From contig CAWFUP010000004.1 of assembly GCA_963819075.1 (NCBI GenBank), forward strand, positions 744,001-808,000: 64,000 bases of DNA, given 5' to 3'. Source of the stretch: CAVQBJ01 sp963819075 (lineage in GTDB: Bacteria; Actinomycetota; Thermoleophilia; Solirubrobacterales; Solirubrobacteraceae). Made by a program: the position numbers and the translations under genes. The notes below the pieces were generated by a model. That model did no database searches and was not told the DNA's origin. It saw only the letters and a list, made by a program, of their open reading frames with translations. Positions 7,565 to 16,392 of this stretch are shown here, piece by piece. How positions within the stretch are numbered: the first letter of the stretch is position 1; every line of letters begins with the position of its first letter.

Positions 7565-8548
7565 GTGCTGAACCGCCAACACGCTCTGGTGACCGGCTGC
7601 GCCGGTTTCATCGGCTCGCACCTGTGCGAGCGCCTCATCGATCACGGCTACAGCGTCACCGGCATCGACTGCTTCACCGACTTCTATGCGCGCGAGCGCA
7701 AGGAGGCCAACCTCGCGAGCCTGCGCGAGGAACCCTCGTTCGAGCTCGTCGAGCTCGATCTCGCCGAGGACCCGCTCGAGCCGCTCCTGCCCGGGGTCAC
7801 CGAGATCTATCACCTGGCGGCGCAGGCTGGGGTCCGCGGGAGCTTCGGCGCGACGTTCGCGCTCTACGCGCGCAACAACATCACCGCGACGCAGCGACTG
7901 CTCGAGGCGGCCACGACGTGCCCGTCGCTGCGCGCGCTCGTCTACGCCTCGTCGTCGTCGGTCTACGGCAACGCGGCCGTCTCGCCGACGCCCGAGCAGC
8001 TGCCCCCGGCGCCGGTCTCCCCGTACGGGATGACCAAGGTGGCCACCGAGCAGCTGGCGAACGTGTACCACCGCCGCTCGGGCCTGCCCGTCGTAGGCCT
8101 GCGCTACTTTACGGCCTACGGGCCGCGTCAGCGGCCGGACATGGCCTTCCACCGGTTCATCACCCGCGCCCTGGCCGGCGAGAGCCTGTCGATCTACGGC
8201 GACGGACGCCAGCTCCGAGACTTCACGTTCGTGTCCGACGTCGTCGAGGGGACGGTGCGCGCTGGTGCCCACGGCCATCCGGGCGAGGTCTACAACGTGG
8301 GCGGCGGCACCCCGGCGCAACTCCTCGACGTCGCCGACCTGCTCGAGGAGCTGACGGGACGGCCGGTCGGGCGCGAGCACCACGCGCGCGCCGATGGCGA
8401 CGCGAACCACACCCACGCCGACGTATCCCGAGCGCGCACCGACTTCGGCTTCGTGCCGGCGGTGTCGCTGCGCGACGGCCTCATCGCCCAGCTGGCCTGG
8501 ATGAGCGAGCCCGTGTGGCACGCCGACACGCCGCGTCCGGTTCGCTGA
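7565..8548 (+). CDS. NAD-dependent nucleotide-sugar epimerase (GalE-like)
   Basis: A 327-residue extended SDR enzyme of the UDP-glucose 4-epimerase / UDP-glucuronate epimerase group. The NAD motif is TGCAGFIGSHL (about residues 10-20), the active-site strand is YASSSSVYG, and the catalytic pair lies in SPYGMTK. ARADGDANHTHADVSRAR near the C-terminus matches the region that carries the sugar-nucleotide contacts. It likely converts a UDP-hexose or UDP-uronic acid used by the polysaccharide genes further on. GTG 7565 is used because the conserved N-terminus starts immediately after it. It is convergent with the GH15 gene (8 bases between stops). Which epimer is made is not decided by the sequence. 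Confidence 0.85.
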   Translation: MLNRQHALVTGCAGFIGSHLCERLIDHGYSVTGIDCFTDFYARERKEANLASLREEPSFELVELDLAEDPLEPLLPGVTEIYHLAAQAGVRGSFGATFALYARNNITATQRLLEAATTCPSLRALVYASSSSVYGNAAVSPTPEQLPPAPVSPYGMTKVATEQLANVYHRRSGLPVVGLRYFTAYGPRQRPDMAFHRFITRALAGESLSIYGDGRQLRDFTFVSDVVEGTVRAGAHGHPGEVYNVGGGTPAQLLDVADLLEELTGRPVGREHHARADGDANHTHADVSRARTDFGFVPAVSLRDGLIAQLAWMSEPVWHADTPRPVR

Positions 8549-8556
8549 GCGACGCC

Positions 8557-10437
8557 CTACCGCTCGCCGGCGATCACGTGCGAGACGGCGTTGATGAGCG
8601 CGAGATGCGTGAACGCCTGCGGGAAGTTGCCGAGGTGGCGGCCACTCATCGCCTCGAGCTCCTCGCCGTAGAGGTGCAGCGGTGAGGCGTAGCCGAGCAG
8701 CCGCTCGCACAGCTGGCGCGCCGCGAGCTGCTCGCCGATCTCCGCCAGCGCCGACACGAGCCAGAATGAGCAGATGAGAAACGTCCCCTCCTCACCCCGC
8801 TGTCCGTCGTCGGTCTCCTCGGGGCGGTAGCGCAGGACGAGCCCGTTGACCGTCAACTCGGTCTGGATTGCGCGGACCGTGGCGAGCACCCGCTCGTCGT
8901 CGGGAGGCAGGAAGCGGGTCAGCACGACGAGCAGGTTCGAAGCATCGAGTGCGTCGGTCTCGTAGTGCTGGCGGAAGACGCCACGCGCGTCGACGCCACG
9001 AGCCAGGATGTCCTCGCGGATCTCGTCGGCGATCGCCTGCCAGCGCGCGGAGCGCTCGTCGTCCTGACGGCGTTCCGCCAGCCGCGCGCCGCGGTCGAGC
9101 GCGACCCAGCACATGAGCTTGGATGAGACGTAATGGCGCGGCTCGCCCCGAGCCTCCCAGATTCCCTGGTCAGGCTCGGGCCACACCCGCACCGCACATT
9201 CGACCTGGTCGCAGAGGACCGGCCACAGGCGCGCGGGAAGATGGTCGCGCTGCTTGGCGTGCAGGTAGATCGAGTCGAGCACGGCGCCGTAGACGTCGTT
9301 CTGACGCTGGTCGTAGGCGCCGTTGCCGATCCGCACCGGACGCGAGTTCTCGTAGCCGCGAAGGTGATCGAGGGTGCGCTCCTCGAGGTCTTTGTTACCG
9401 CTGATGCCGTACATGATCTGCAGGGACCCGTCCTCGTTGCGCTCGAGATCGGCCACGTACTGGATGAAGTCATCGGCCTCCCAGTCCATGCCGAGCTCGT
9501 GCAGGCCCCAGAGCGCGAACGTCGCGTCGCGCATCCAGCAGTAGCGATAGTCCCAGTTGCGCGAGCCGCCCGGCGTCTCGGGCAGCGAGGTCGTCGCGGC
9601 GGCGAGGAGCGCGCCCGTCGGCATGAACGTCAGCCCCTTGAGCACGAGCGCGGAGCGCTGCAGGTACCAGCGCCAGGGATGATCGGGAAAGGTGCCGTCG
9701 GCGAGCCAGCTGCGCCAGTAGTGAGCCGTGCGGGCAATGCGCGCATCCGCCTCCTCCGCGGTGCGCGGGCCGCCGAGCGCCTCGGTCCAGCTGATCGCGC
9801 AGAAGCGGCGTTCGCCCTCCACGAGGGTGTGCCTCGCGCGGGCCCGGTTGCCCTCGATGCCCATCCGCATGTCGCTCAGCAGGCGAAACTCCGTCTCGCC
9901 GTCGCTCGCGTCGAGCGCATGGCCGGGCTCCTCCCCGACGGCAGTCCAGGTGGCCGGCTGCGCGCCGTAGGCGAGCATCGGCTCGCAGACCATCTCGACC
10001 TGCACCTGGCCCTGGATGCACTCCACCGTGCGCACGAACAGGTGGTCGGCGTCGTAATCGGTCGGTGGACGCGTGTGGCTCGTGCCCTCCTTGTTGTCGT
10101 GCCACTCCCCGATCGTGAGCGCGTCACGGACGATGACCCAGCCCTGTGCCGTCATCCAGGTCGTCTCCAGCACGTTGGTCCCGGGGATGTAGCGTCGCCC
10201 GGCCGGGACGTCGACGCCGTAGGGGCCGAGGCGGAAGCTGCCGGCGCCGCGGCCGAGCATCGCGGCGAACACCGACGGCGAGTCGAAGTGCGGCAGGCAC
10301 ATCCACTCGACCGAACCGTCGGAGGCCACGAGCGCGCCCGTGTGGCAGTCCGACAGGAACGCGTAGTCGGCGATCGGCGGGAACGGTGAGCTCACGGGCG
10401 CAGCGGCGAGCCGAGTCGAATCGGAGGCGGCGGACAC
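8557..10437 (-). CDS. Glycoside hydrolase family 15 protein (trehalase/glucoamylase type)
   Basis: A 626-residue cytosolic enzyme (no signal peptide) of the actinobacterial GH15 group, which includes the mycobacterial trehalase. The N-terminus ADYAFLSDCHTGALVASDG followed by VEWMCLPHFDSPSVFA is the typical beta-sandwich start. The (alpha/alpha)6 barrel carries RNWDYRYCWMRDATFAL near residues 290-305 and GIWEARGEPRHYVSSK with a probable catalytic acid. GTG 10437 is the first start and gives the usual length. It diverges from a membrane-linked sigma factor gene across about 157 bases. Mycobacterial relatives hydrolyse trehalose, while others act on alpha-1,4-glucans; the substrate here is inferred only. 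Confidence 0.88.
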   Translation of the reverse strand: MSAASDSTRLAAAPVSSPFPPIADYAFLSDCHTGALVASDGSVEWMCLPHFDSPSVFAAMLGRGAGSFRLGPYGVDVPAGRRYIPGTNVLETTWMTAQGWVIVRDALTIGEWHDNKEGTSHTRPPTDYDADHLFVRTVECIQGQVQVEMVCEPMLAYGAQPATWTAVGEEPGHALDASDGETEFRLLSDMRMGIEGNRARARHTLVEGERRFCAISWTEALGGPRTAEEADARIARTAHYWRSWLADGTFPDHPWRWYLQRSALVLKGLTFMPTGALLAAATTSLPETPGGSRNWDYRYCWMRDATFALWGLHELGMDWEADDFIQYVADLERNEDGSLQIMYGISGNKDLEERTLDHLRGYENSRPVRIGNGAYDQRQNDVYGAVLDSIYLHAKQRDHLPARLWPVLCDQVECAVRVWPEPDQGIWEARGEPRHYVSSKLMCWVALDRGARLAERRQDDERSARWQAIADEIREDILARGVDARGVFRQHYETDALDASNLLVVLTRFLPPDDERVLATVRAIQTELTVNGLVLRYRPEETDDGQRGEEGTFLICSFWLVSALAEIGEQLAARQLCERLLGYASPLHLYGEELEAMSGRHLGNFPQAFTHLALINAVSHVIAGER

Positions 10438-10594
10438 GGTGCGGCCGCTACGGTAGCGACCCCTGCGGCCGGCGCACGTCAGCGGCGGCGCAACTTTGGC
10501 TCAGCGGCGCAGTTAAGGGCGGCGTAAGGACGACGAATCCGCCCCCTTGGAAGCCTCCACCCTTCACGCCCCGGTTGCAGTACAGCGCCTCTCG

Positions 10595-12142
10595 GTGCCG
10601 GCGTCGCTGTTGCGACTGCGCTCCGACGAGCAGCTCGTAGCCAGCTTCCGTGGCGGCTCGGAGGCCGCATTCGCCGCCATCCACGATCGCTACCGCGCGC
10701 GCCTGCTCGCCTACAGCCGCCAGATGCTCGGCGGCTCGCGCCAGGATGCCGAGGACGTCCTGCAGGACGTGTTCGTGCGCGTCTACCGCTCGCTGCGCGC
10801 GAATGATCGGCCCATCTCGCTGCGCGCGTGGCTCTACCGGATCGCCCACAACCGCTGCATCGACCAGCTGCGCGGCGGTAAGCCGGCCCCCGCCGACGTG
10901 TTCGAGATGTCACGCACGCCGCAGCCGGATCCGCCCACGGTCGTCGAGCGCCGGGAGGACCTGCAGCGGCTCGTCACCGACGTGCGGCGGCTGCCCGATC
11001 AGCAGCGCTCCGCGCTGCTGATGCGAGAGCTTCAGGGCATGAGCTACGAGGAGCTCGCGAGCTCGCTCGACGTCAGCGTCGCGGCGGTGAAGTCCCTGCT
11101 CGTCCGGGCACGCAGCGGACTCGTCGACGCCGCCGAGGCCCGCGACACGGCGTGCGCCGCCGTGCGCCGCGACCTTGCGCTCGCCTGCGACCGCGGCGTA
11201 CGCAGCAGTGGACTGGCACGACGGCACCTGCGCGACTGCCCGTCCTGCCGGGAGTACCGGGCGGAGCTGCGCGGCGTGCAGCGGCGCCTCGGCGCGCTCG
11301 TACCGGTCGGACCACTCGGCCTGCTCGGCGGGCTCGGCGGGGTCGGCGGCGGCGCCGCGGCCGGCGGCTCGGTCGGCGCCGGGGCCGGCGCCTCGGGAGC
11401 GATCCTGACGGCCACGAAGGTGGCGCTCGTCTGCGCGGCCGCTGCCGTCACGGCTCAGGGCGCGCTCGGCATCGCGCCGAAGTCGCTGGTGCCCGCGTTC
11501 CACGACCCGGCGCCGGCGAGCGCGCCGCGCCCGATGGCCCGCACGCCGACCGGCGACGCCGCGATCAGCGCGGCGGCGATCAGGACGCTCGACGTTCTCT
11601 CGACTCGGCCGTCGCTGACGACGAGCCAGCGCATCGCCGCGGCGCTGATCACGCCCGCGCATCCGCGGCGCCGTCACTCGCCTCGCCCAGCAATCACGAC
11701 GGCGGTGGCGCCGCTGAGCGAAGCCCGACCGACCGTGGCCATCACCGGCGGGCCATCCGGATCGCCGACCGGGGGCACGAGCGCGCCGTCGTCGTCGGCC
11801 ACCACGGTGCCGCTCGGCGCGACCGGCCCGACGTCGACCCCGATGTACGACACGAACATGGCCGTGAGCGGCGACGCGAGCCCCGGCACCTCGACGGCCG
11901 GCGGATCGACGGCGTCGACGACCCCGTCGAACGGGTCAACCACCACATCTTCGCCGAGCACCACGAGCGAGGCATCATCGCCGACGCCGAACCCGCCGTC
12001 CACTCAGTCCCCGAGCTCCGCGTCGGGCACCGCCACGGGCGGCACAGACCCCGCGGCAACGGACGACTCGAGCTCGTCGCCGACGACCGGCGTCGCGAGC
12101 GCCGCGCCGAGCACCGGGAGCGCCGGGACGCCGAGCTCGTAG
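10595..12142 (+). CDS. ECF sigma factor fused to zinc-finger/membrane anti-sigma region
   Basis: A protein of about 515 residues with four parts. Sigma region 2 (RARLLAYSRQML, DVLQDVFVRVYRSL, WLYRIAHNRCIDQLR) is followed by region 4 (LPDQQRSALLMRELQG, SYEELASSLDVSVAAVKSLL). Then comes a zinc-binding anti-sigma motif HxxxCxxC (HLRDCPSC, near residue 210), a Gly-rich linker, and one membrane helix (ILTATKVALVCAAAAVTAQ). The last 200 residues are a Ser/Thr/Pro-rich, presumably extracellular, tail. Sigma and anti-sigma parts in one chain suggest a self-tethered sigma factor released by proteolysis (inference). GTG 10595 is chosen, with TACAGC 9 bases upstream; TTG 10547 is an alternative. A protein of the same architecture lies at 58887-60680. 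Confidence 0.85.
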   Translation: MPASLLRLRSDEQLVASFRGGSEAAFAAIHDRYRARLLAYSRQMLGGSRQDAEDVLQDVFVRVYRSLRANDRPISLRAWLYRIAHNRCIDQLRGGKPAPADVFEMSRTPQPDPPTVVERREDLQRLVTDVRRLPDQQRSALLMRELQGMSYEELASSLDVSVAAVKSLLVRARSGLVDAAEARDTACAAVRRDLALACDRGVRSSGLARRHLRDCPSCREYRAELRGVQRRLGALVPVGPLGLLGGLGGVGGGAAAGGSVGAGAGASGAILTATKVALVCAAAAVTAQGALGIAPKSLVPAFHDPAPASAPRPMARTPTGDAAISAAAIRTLDVLSTRPSLTTSQRIAAALITPAHPRRRHSPRPAITTAVAPLSEARPTVAITGGPSGSPTGGTSAPSSSATTVPLGATGPTSTPMYDTNMAVSGDASPGTSTAGGSTASTTPSNGSTTTSSPSTTSEASSPTPNPPSTQSPSSASGTATGGTDPAATDDSSSSPTTGVASAAPSTGSAGTPSS

Positions 12143-12179
12143 CAGCCGCGTCGCATAGCAAACCGCTCAACCCTCCGCA

Positions 12180-12200
12180 ACCCTTACGTGCACGTAGGGT
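12180..12200. promoter_or_regulatory. Imperfect palindrome between sigma factor and next gene
   Basis: ACCCTTACGTG pairs with CACGTAGGGT with a single bulged T. It sits 38 bases after the sigma-factor stop. No T-run follows, so it may be an operator or a weak terminator. The remaining 12143-12332 gap shows only the SD and start of the next gene. Confidence 0.35.
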
Positions 12201-12332
12201 GTCGCGCTCGAAATGCGGCCTGGTCATCGCTAACATCCGGAGCGCGAACTGCCCGGTCGCGTGTCACCTCAGACCGCAGATCGGCCGGATTTCTCGAACG
12301 CGGGATCAACGCTTGGTCTATGGAGGGACCGC

Positions 12333-13241
12333 GTGCATCCACCCACCGCCCTTGAGCACGAGCGAACGGCCACGAGTAAGGTGACACCACCGAGCAGTCT
12401 GACGTCGATCAGCGACCCGAACGGGATCGAGGTGGGCGTGGACCCGCTCGCAGGTGCGTTGCCCTCGGCGCTCGAGCCGAGCGAGATCCTCCGCCCGGCG
12501 CGCAGCCTCACGGCCGCCTGGATGCGGGTGGTCGACGGCCTGCGTGCGCGTCGCGACCGCATGTCGCCGCTGACGTCAAGGCCACTGGCGCCCGTCGTAC
12601 TGTGGGCGATCTGCGCCGGCGCAGCCCTCGCGGCGACCCAGATTCAGGTTCGCGGTGCCCTCGCCGCAGGCGTGGCCGGGGCGCTCGCGGCGATTACGCT
12701 GCTGCACGGCGGTCTCGGGAGCCGTCTGGTGATCGCCGCCGCGATGCTGCCGGTCGCCTTCGCCGGGAGCGCCCCGAGCGTCGCCTGGGTGCTGGCCGGG
12801 ATCCTCGTCGCCGGCGTGGCAGCTGCGAGCGAGCGGCCGCTCGTGTCGCGCTCGCAGGATCTGCAGCGCCATCTCGACTGGTGCCGGCGCCGCGAGGAGC
12901 AGGCTCACGTGCTCGTCATCCACCTCCCGGAGGCCGCCGACGACGACGAGCGGCGCGTGCTGGAGGCGTTTCGCCTGACCGACAGCGTCGCGATCACCCG
13001 CTACGAGGGCCGTCGCGAGCTGCACGCCGTCGTGGACGATCACCGCCTCTCGCGTGAGGGATTGCAGCGGCGCGTCGTCCAGGAGGTCGGACCGAACGCG
13101 CAGTTCGGCTGGGCGGCGTTCCCGGAGGACGGGTTCACGCTCGACGTGCTGCTCGACCGCGCCGCGTCCGAGCTGGACGGGAGCGACGAACGCTCGCCCG
13201 CCGGCCTCGGGCGGCTCGCGCCCGCCCGCCAGACGGCGTAG
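12333..13241 (+). CDS. Membrane protein with degenerate GGDEF-like C-terminal domain
   Basis: A 302-residue protein. After about 90 polar residues come roughly three to four hydrophobic segments (APVVLWAICAGAALAA, AAGVAGALAAITLLHGG, VIAAAMLPVAFAGS, VAWVLAGILVAGVAAA). The cytosolic C-terminus reads like a diguanylate-cyclase fold: LTDSVAITRYEGRRELHAVV aligns with the strand-turn that normally carries GGDEF, and FGWAAFPEDGFTLDVLLDRA matches the conserved end of that domain. The catalytic GGDEF itself is replaced by EGRREL, so cyclase activity is unlikely and a sensor or scaffold role is possible. GTG 12333 is supported by GGAGGG five bases upstream. It opens the polysaccharide locus, 26 bases before a glycosyltransferase gene. 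Confidence 0.55.
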   Translation: MHPPTALEHERTATSKVTPPSSLTSISDPNGIEVGVDPLAGALPSALEPSEILRPARSLTAAWMRVVDGLRARRDRMSPLTSRPLAPVVLWAICAGAALAATQIQVRGALAAGVAGALAAITLLHGGLGSRLVIAAAMLPVAFAGSAPSVAWVLAGILVAGVAAASERPLVSRSQDLQRHLDWCRRREEQAHVLVIHLPEAADDDERRVLEAFRLTDSVAITRYEGRRELHAVVDDHRLSREGLQRRVVQEVGPNAQFGWAAFPEDGFTLDVLLDRAASELDGSDERSPAGLGRLAPARQTA

Positions 13242-13252
13242 GAGCCGGCTCC

Positions 13253-13258
13253 TATCAT
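13253..13258 (+). promoter_or_regulatory. Candidate -10 box (leaderless) for GT4 gene
   Basis: TATCAT stands 9 bases before TTG 13268 with no SD between. It is one of the best matches in the window to the TAnnnT-N6-9-start pattern, and it supports the TTG as a true start. Confidence 0.5.
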
Positions 13259-13267
13259 GCCCGCGCG

Positions 13268-14467
13268 TTGAGCTCGCCGCTGCGCGCCTCTCATACCGAG
13301 GTCGACGGCGGCGCCGATCCCGCGCTGCGCATGGCCGCGGTCATCCAGAGCTACCTACCGGTGCTCGGCGGCGCACAGACCCAGGTGCAGCAGCTCGGGC
13401 CGCTCTTCGCCCGTCGCGGGGTCCAGACGGTCGTGCTCACCCGCCGAGTCCCCGGGACGCTGGGCGTCGAGCGCGGCGGCGGACTGCTCGTGCGGCGCCT
13501 GTGGGTGCCGAGGCAGCCGGCCGCGGCCTCGCTCGCCTACCTGGCCGAGGGCGTCGCCGGCGTGCTGCACGCGCGTCCGGACGTCGTGCACGTGCACGAC
13601 CTCCTCTCGCCCGCGAGCATCGGCCTGCTCGCCACGTCGCTGCTGCGGGTTCCGATCGTCGCGCTCGTCGCCTCCACCGGCCCCGGAGGCGACATCGACC
13701 GGCTCCTGCATAAGCCGCTCGGTGCGGCGCGGCTGCGCCGCATCGTGGCATCGGTCGCCGCGTTCCACACGCTCGCCGACGAGGTCGAGGACGAGCTCGT
13801 GCATCACGGCGTCGCGCGCGAGCGCCTGCACCGCATCCCCAACGGAGTCGACACGGAGCGCTTCCGGCCGGCGCGCGGCGCGGAGCGTACGACCGCCCGC
13901 GCGCGGCTGCAGATCCCGCCCGACGCGGTGGTGTCGATGTACTGCGGGCGCTTCGCCCCGGTCAAGCGCCTCGACGTCCTGCTCGACGCGTTTCGCGGCG
14001 CCCCCGGCCACCTCGTCCTGATCGGCAACGGCTCCGAGCAGGAGCGTCTGCTCGAGCACGCTCGTCAGGGCGACCTCCCGGGACGCGTACACGTCCATCC
14101 AGCCGTCGAGGATCCCGCGCCGTGGCTGCGAGCCGCCGATCTGTACGTGAGCGCATCGAGCACCGAGGGCATGTCCAACTCGGTGCTCGAGGCGATGGCC
14201 AGCGGACTGCCGGTCGTAGCCAGTCCGGCCAGCGGCATGAGCGAGATCGTCATCGATGCGACCGGGGTGCTGGCCGCGGACTCGAGCGCCACCGAGCTCG
14301 GCCGCGCGATCGGCGCGATCGCCGGCGACGCGCCCCGGCGGGCGCGGCTCGGCGCCGCGGCCCGCGAGACGATCCTCGCGCGGTATTCGCTCGAGTCGAC
14401 CGCCGACCGGCTCGTCGCGCTGTACCGGGGTCTGGCCGCCTCGGCCGCAGCACCCGGGGCGGCGTGA
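13268..14467 (+). CDS. Glycosyltransferase family 4 protein
   Basis: A 399-residue GT-B fold retaining glycosyltransferase. The N-terminal acceptor domain begins with SYLPVLGGAQTQVQQLGPLF, a typical GGxE-like turn. The C-terminal nucleotide-sugar domain has YCGRFAPVKRLDVLLDAF and STEGMSNSVLEAMASGLPVV, the EX7E motif of GT4. TTG 13268 is preferred because of the TATCAT box; ATG 13331 is a possible internal start. The 3' end overlaps the next gene by 4 bases (GTGA), so it heads a three-gene operon with a second GT4 and a deacetylase. The sugar and acceptor are unknown. Confidence 0.88.
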   Translation: MSSPLRASHTEVDGGADPALRMAAVIQSYLPVLGGAQTQVQQLGPLFARRGVQTVVLTRRVPGTLGVERGGGLLVRRLWVPRQPAAASLAYLAEGVAGVLHARPDVVHVHDLLSPASIGLLATSLLRVPIVALVASTGPGGDIDRLLHKPLGAARLRRIVASVAAFHTLADEVEDELVHHGVARERLHRIPNGVDTERFRPARGAERTTARARLQIPPDAVVSMYCGRFAPVKRLDVLLDAFRGAPGHLVLIGNGSEQERLLEHARQGDLPGRVHVHPAVEDPAPWLRAADLYVSASSTEGMSNSVLEAMASGLPVVASPASGMSEIVIDATGVLAADSSATELGRAIGAIAGDAPRRARLGAAARETILARYSLESTADRLVALYRGLAASAAAPGAA

Positions 14468-15654
14468 CCGGCGTGGACTCCGGCGGACGTACGCGACGCG
14501 GGCCTCGCGTCGCCGTCTATCTCGACCAGGCGTATTGGCGCGTCGCGGGCGCGATCGTCGCCGAGCGCTCGTTCGTCCTGTTCCTCAATCGCGTCGCCGA
14601 GCACTTCGATGAGCTGACGATCATCGGCCGGCTGGCGAGCGGTCCGCCGCGTGGGGACTACGCGCTCGCGCCGGGCGTCCGCTTCGTCGCCCTGCCCGAA
14701 TACCGTCGTGGGGGCGCCGACGCGCTCGGCGTGGCGCAGGTGCTGCCGGCGACCCTTGCCTGCGTGCGGGGAGCGCTGCGCGACGCCGACGTGCTGTGGC
14801 TGTTCGGTCCCGGTCCCGTCGCGTTGGCCATCGCGGCGACGGCGGCCCTCACGCGAACGCCGGTCGTGCTCGGCGTGCGCCAGTACCTGCCGGCCTATGC
14901 CCGCAGCCGCCATCCCGACCGTCGCCCGGTACACCTTGCCGCCGATGCGATGGAGGCGAGCTTCCACGCACTCGCGCGGCGCCGGCCGGTCGTCGTCGTC
15001 GGCCCGGACCTCGCGCGGCGCTACCGGCACGCACGCTCGCTGCTCACGGTGACGGTCTCGCTGCTGGACGGCGCCGACATCGTCAGCCCCGACGCCGCGG
15101 CCCGGCGCCGCTACGACGGCGAGTTGCTGGTCCTCGTCGTCAGCCGCCTCGACCGCGAGAAGAACCCGCTGCTGCTCGCCGACGCATTCGCCCGCCTGGC
15201 CCCGCCCGAGCGCTGGCGCATGGTGGTCTGCGGCGACGGGCCGCTGCGCGGCGCCCTGGCCGAGCGGATTGCCCGGCTCGGGCTCGACGACCGCGTGCAG
15301 CTGCGCGGGCACGTGCCCCTGCACGACGGCCTGCTCGAGCTCTACCGCAGCGCGCACGCGCTGCTGCACGTCAGCTGGACCGAGGGCCTGCCGCAGGTGC
15401 TCTTCGAGGCGTTCGCCGCCGGCCTGCCGGTGGTGGCCACCGACGTCGGCGGCGTCGCCGAGGCCTCAGGGGACGCCGCGCTGCTCATCGGGCCCGGTGA
15501 CGCCGGAGCCGCGGCCGATGCGCTGATGCGCGTCACCGCGGACGCGGCCCTGCGCGAGCGGCTCGTGGCGCACGGCCTCGAGCTCGCGGCGCACCACACC
15601 GTCGAACACGAGGCGGCGGCCACCGCCGCCTTCCTCGCCGCGGAGCGGGCGTGA
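14464..15654 (+). CDS. Glycosyltransferase family 4 protein
   Basis: A 396-residue GT4-type enzyme. The C-terminal half carries the donor-binding signatures VSRLDREKNPLLLADAF and WTEGLPQVLFEAFAAGLPVV (EX7E). The N-terminal half is divergent, with a hydrophobic stretch (PVALAIAATAALTRTPVVLG) that could rest on the membrane. GTG 14464 overlaps the previous stop by 4 bases, and its own stop overlaps the deacetylase start by 4 bases, so the three genes are translationally coupled. The sugar is unknown. Confidence 0.85.
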   Translation: MTGVDSGGRTRRGPRVAVYLDQAYWRVAGAIVAERSFVLFLNRVAEHFDELTIIGRLASGPPRGDYALAPGVRFVALPEYRRGGADALGVAQVLPATLACVRGALRDADVLWLFGPGPVALAIAATAALTRTPVVLGVRQYLPAYARSRHPDRRPVHLAADAMEASFHALARRRPVVVVGPDLARRYRHARSLLTVTVSLLDGADIVSPDAAARRRYDGELLVLVVSRLDREKNPLLLADAFARLAPPERWRMVVCGDGPLRGALAERIARLGLDDRVQLRGHVPLHDGLLELYRSAHALLHVSWTEGLPQVLFEAFAAGLPVVATDVGGVAEASGDAALLIGPGDAGAAADALMRVTADAALRERLVAHGLELAAHHTVEHEAAATAAFLAAERA

Positions 15655-16388
15655 CCGACGCGCTCGTCCTCTGCTACCACGCGGTGAGCGAGCACTGGGA
15701 GGCGAGCATCTCGGTACCGCCCGAGCGCCTGCGCGAGCAGGTCTCGCGCCTGCTGCGCGCCGGCTACGCGGCGACGACGTTCACCGAGGCGGTGCTCGAT
15801 CCGCCGTCCCCGCGGACCCTCGCGATCACCTTCGACGACGCGTACCGCTCGGTCCTCGAGCTCGCGCGGCCGGTCCTCGACGAGTTCGGGGTCGTGGCCT
15901 CGATCTACGTGCCCACCGACTTCGCCGGGCAGCCAACGCCGATGAGCTGGCCGGGCATCGACGAGTGGCTCGCCGGACCCCATGCGTCCGAGCTTCTGCC
16001 GCTCGGATGGGACGAGCTCGGTCAGCTCGCCGACGCCGGCTGGGAGATCGGCTCGCACAGCCGCTCGCATCCCCGTCTGACGACGCTGTCCGACGACGAG
16101 GCGCTCCTCGCCGAGCTCGCCGAGTCGCGCGCCACCGTCGCGCGCGAGCTCGGCCGCCCCTGCCGCTCCATCGCTTACCCGTACGGCGACATGGACCGCC
16201 GCGTCGTGGAGATGACCGGGCGCGTCGGCTACGAGACGGGCGGCGCGATCGGATCGACGCGGCCGCCGGCGCGGCTGGACTGGCCGCGCGTCGGCATCTA
16301 CCGGCACGACGACGCCCGCCGCTTTGCGCTGAAGACCTCGCCGATCGTGCGTCGCCTGCGCCAGCGGGGCCCGTCGTTCGACCGGTGA
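15651..16388 (+). CDS. Polysaccharide deacetylase (NodB domain, CE4)
   Basis: A 245-residue carbohydrate esterase family 4 protein that removes N- or O-acetyl groups from glycans. The metal triad is visible: the first Asp in AITFDDAYRSV (near residue 60) and the two His in GSHSRSHPRL (near residue 133). SIAYPYGDMDRR is the third conserved motif. No signal peptide is seen, so it may act on the cytosolic lipid-linked precursor or be released another way. It is coupled to two GT4 genes by 4-base overlaps and converges on a minus-strand GT4 gene with a gap of 4 bases. Confidence 0.9.
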   Translation: MTDALVLCYHAVSEHWEASISVPPERLREQVSRLLRAGYAATTFTEAVLDPPSPRTLAITFDDAYRSVLELARPVLDEFGVVASIYVPTDFAGQPTPMSWPGIDEWLAGPHASELLPLGWDELGQLADAGWEIGSHSRSHPRLTTLSDDEALLAELAESRATVARELGRPCRSIAYPYGDMDRRVVEMTGRVGYETGGAIGSTRPPARLDWPRVGIYRHDDARRFALKTSPIVRRLRQRGPSFDR

Positions 16389-16392
16389 CGAC

